Assembly: GCA_943704525.1 (NCBI GenBank)
Contig: CALSCQ010001869.1
Coordinates: 1-19,985, forward strand
Direction of reading: 5' to 3'
Source of the DNA: Pigoraptor vietnamica
Lineage: Eukaryota > Opisthokonta > Filasterea
Length of the DNA stretch: 19,985 nucleotides
Shown piece by piece: positions 17,520 through 19,985 of the stretch (position 1 is its first letter; each line of letters opens with the position of its first letter). A model generated the notes under the pieces. It was not told where the DNA came from. It searched no databases and worked only from the letters and a program-made list of their open reading frames with translations. The position numbers and the translations under genes were made by a program.

Positions 17520-19960
17520 TCAGCCGGGCAACCGGCCGTAGTCCGGCTCCATTAGGCTCGGTGCCCTCTGGCCGCCCTCATCGACGTGCTGATGACCGTG
17601 GGCGGGTCCACCGTGTCCGCCGTGCATCCCGCCGTGCTGCATCTGCGGCAGCAGCCCAAACGGCGTACTGCCGTACATGCCTCCCCCGAGACCGGCCATA
17701 CCAGCCATGCCGGACCCGTTGCCGTACGACGCCGCCCCATACTGCATCCCCTGCGAACCGGGACGCCCTACGCCGCCGTAGTTGTTCGGCACGACGTCGC
17801 CGGCCTTGCGCATCATGCCGCCGGGCGGCGCCCCGTATTGCGACTGCGGGCTGCCAACGTTCATGGGCGACTGGTAGGCCTGCGCGGCCGGATTGAAGTA
17901 CCCGCCCATCGCGCCCTGCTGCTGCATCCCAACCGGCCCGCCGTTCATCGCCATAGCAACGCCTCCGTTCACAGGCCCCCCGTTTCCACCGGCCGCGGGC
18001 CCGAGGGTCGGTCCTCCTTGGTACCCCATCTGCTGCGCGTGGGGCTGTTTGAGCTGCTGCGGCTGCGGCTGCTGTCCCTGCTGCTGTTGAGCGACGGTGC
18101 GCGGCTGAGCGCCGACTCCAATCGGCGTCGACCGCTGCGACTGAGGCGCCTGCTGCGGAGGCTGCTGCGCCATTCCGCCCATCTGAAGCGACATCTGCGT
18201 CGGCTGAAATGCGGGCTGCTGGTTGCCGTACATGCCTCCCATGCCCATGCCGCCGAGCCGTCCCCCGTTCTGCGTCGCACCGAACCCGCCCTGCTGCGGG
18301 AGCCCCATAAACGGCGGCAGCATCTGGTCGCCGCCGCCCCCCATGCCGCCCATCGGTCCCATGGAAAGCGACTGCCCAAACGGCAACGGCTGCTGGACGT
18401 ACGGCAGCCCCACCTGCCCGCCGTATCCCTGCATCATGTAGCCGGACGGGCCGCGCCCCATCGCCTGCTGGGCCACAAATGGCCCACCCATGCCACCACC
18501 GCCCATGCCGCCCATACCGGAGACGTCGCCGCCGAGGAAAGGAAAGCCGCCCTGGTTCTGTCCGAAGCCGCCCATCGATCCCATGGTCCCCATCGATCCC
18601 ATGGTCCCCATCGAGCCCACGGGGCCCATCCCACCCATGGGGCCCATTCCTCCCATGGGGCCCATCCCCCCGCCGCCAAGACCGCCCATCGGTGGCATCC
18701 CTCCGACGCCGACGGGGGGCGCAAACGGCAGCCCGACGCCCTTCTGCCCGCCGCGCGGTGTCAGGGCCTCCTGGTAGCGGCCGGGACTCGGCGCATGCCC
18801 CGGCGACATCATACCGCCCATCGCGCCACGCTGCACGGCGTACGCGTCCGGAGTGTAGCCGCCCCCGTACTGCTGCTGCTCATAGCCGTCGAACGCGGAC
18901 TGCACTTGGCCCTGTTGCGACACGTAGGCCTGGGGGTCCATCCCAAGGTGCTGCTGCGCGACGACGTGGTGCCCCTGCTTGGATTTCGCAGCCTTCCCGC
19001 GCCGCCCCCCACGCTCCACGACGTCCTCACTGTCGTCGTCGTCAACATCATCCATGCCTCGCGCCCTCTTGGCCTGCCCGGCGCGACCGCGTCCGTCCTC
19101 CGGCGGGCGGCCACGCTTCCGCGCCCCAGAAAACCCCGTCGCCAGTGCGGCCGCAGCGGAGAGCGCGGCACCCGTCGCGTTCGCCTTGGACCGCCGCTTC
19201 GCTTCCGACGTAAGCGCGTGCGCGACTCCCTTTGGCTTCGGGCCGGGCTTCCGCTTGACGAGATCCATCACCATCGAAACTGGCGACTTGTGGGGCGACT
19301 TGGACTTGCTGCCAGGGGGTCGGCCCTTTCCCGCGCGCTTTCCGGTGACGCCGACGCCAAAGACGGCCTTGGCGGCCGCGTCGATCATGGCGACGCTCGC
19401 GGGTCGGTGCACGCGATTGATAATCTTGTCCTTGCCCGCATCGCCCCCTTTCCCAGGGCGCGGGACGAGCTTGCGAACGGGCATGGGCACGTGAGCCACG
19501 GGCGGCACGTGCAAGGTCGGTGGCCGGCCGCGCTTCGGGGGCACGGCGGCGGCGGGCCTTGGTGCAGAGGTGCCGAGGAGGCGCTCCCCCCAGAAAGCCT
19601 CGAAATTCTCGTCCTGCACATGCGGGACGCGAGTGAGTCGATACTCCAGACACACCACGCACACGCATGCACGCACGCACACCCAGGCACACGAACCTTG
19701 AACCGCCCTTCAAATCGCTTCTTAGCCGCGGTGGCTTTCGCGTTGAGGACTGCGCTGTACTGCGGGTCCAGGTGGCCCGCCTCGACCGCAGACGAAAATT
19801 CTTCCATCGACTTCTTGACGGACGCCGACGCAAACATGGACGGCAAAAGCGAGCGGCGGCCGTCCGCCCCCACGGCGATGTCCGTTGCTGGCACAAGCTT
19901 CAACAACTGCTCGCGCTCATCCTCGGAGAACGAATCGAAAACGTCCGGCGTAAGGATATC
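17520..19960 (-). CDS. ASXL-like DEUBAD and AT-hook chromatin protein (5' partial)
   Basis: Two minus-strand exons are visible, 19960-19697 and 19613-17520 (TGA), both phase 0, giving 785 residues; the 5' part is outside the window. The first exon starts DILTPDVFDSFSEDEREQLL, continues KLVPATD, and after the join ends GRFK|DENFEAFWGERLLG. This pattern (Leu-rich helix, LVP, basic helix, FWGERLLG-type end) matches the DEUBAD/ASXH domain of Asx/ASXL, INO80G and ADRM1, which binds and tunes UCH deubiquitinases such as BAP1 and UCH37. Four AT-hook-like motifs follow: PKRGRPP (about 19520-19545), GKGRPPG (about 19306-19335), a weaker KRKPGPKPKG (about 19228-19260) and RKRGRPPE (about 19095-19124). 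An acidic DDVDDDDSED comes next. The C-terminal 480 or so residues are Gly/Met/Pro/Gln-rich low complexity. It likely targets a deubiquitinase to AT-rich chromatin; the DEUBAD call is from pattern only. Confidence 0.75.
18571..18660 (-). repeat. 18-nt minisatellite coding for Met-Gly repeats
   Basis: Five consecutive 18-nt units begin at 18571, 18589, 18607, 18625 and 18643. The first two are identical, and the others diverge at several positions. They encode six-residue units such as MGPMGG and MGTMGS in the low-complexity C-terminal region. The copy number is expected to vary. Confidence 0.9.
19651..19690. repeat. CA/CG simple repeat in the DEUBAD gene intron
   Basis: CACGCACACGCATGCACGCACG-type sequence lies wholly inside the intron 19696-19614 of the minus-strand gene. 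Confidence 0.85.
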
Positions 19961-19985
19961 CTATAACAGGAAGAGGGGGAGGGGG

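Noticed and set aside
18479-19213. 244-residue plus-strand frame opposite the DEUBAD gene
   Set aside because: It is a shadow of the Gly/Met/Pro coding repeats; the minus strand carries the AT-hooks and DEUBAD text.

Overview
The window is nuclear DNA from a GC-rich, intron-bearing, probably unicellular eukaryote. Genes are broken by short introns (about 60 to 320 nt) with GT...AG ends; donors are mostly GTGNG or GTAAG. The gene content is eukaryotic: TFIID subunit TAF11, spliceosomal Cwc21/SRRM2, a UBE2Q-type E2, a DEUBAD/AT-hook chromatin protein and a receptor tyrosine kinase with a metazoan-style catalytic domain. Receptor tyrosine kinases outside animals point to a protist such as a holozoan or an amoebozoan, but no marker here fixes the lineage. 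There are no prokaryotic features, rRNA, tRNA, CRISPR or recognisable transposons.

Layout, with exons joined by me from splice sites and reading frame. 1-328 (+): last exon of an unrecognised gene behind a long (TG)n intron tract. 585-1457 (-): three-exon minimal UBE2Q-like E2. 1973-3202 (+): five-exon TAF11, divergent from the E2. 3852-7879 (+): five-exon, 1173-residue receptor tyrosine kinase with signal peptide, beta-helix-like ectodomain, TM segment, kinase domain containing a 25-nt microexon, and a repeated YDN tail. 7880-9328: AT-richer stretch with a degenerate direct repeat and no supported gene. 9329-10412 (+): six-exon unrecognised Ser/Pro-rich protein. 10543-10953 (+): weak single-exon ORF. 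11198-12883 (-): CE2-like SGNH esterase. 13718-15232 (+): four-exon Cwc21/SRRM2 with an RS tail. 15460-16928 (-): five-exon unrecognised RG-repeat protein, convergent with SRRM2. 17520-19960 (-): the 3' two exons of a DEUBAD/AT-hook protein whose 5' end lies outside the window.

The genes do not form an operon-like pathway. Several act in nuclear gene expression (TAF11, SRRM2, the DEUBAD protein, probably the RG protein), which is ordinary for a compact genome. The most unusual locus is the receptor kinase: its ectodomain architecture, its microexon, and a 48-nt repeat array encoding Grb2-type YxN motifs whose last copy is stranded past the stop codon. CA/TG and CT simple repeats recur in introns and just upstream of start codons throughout.
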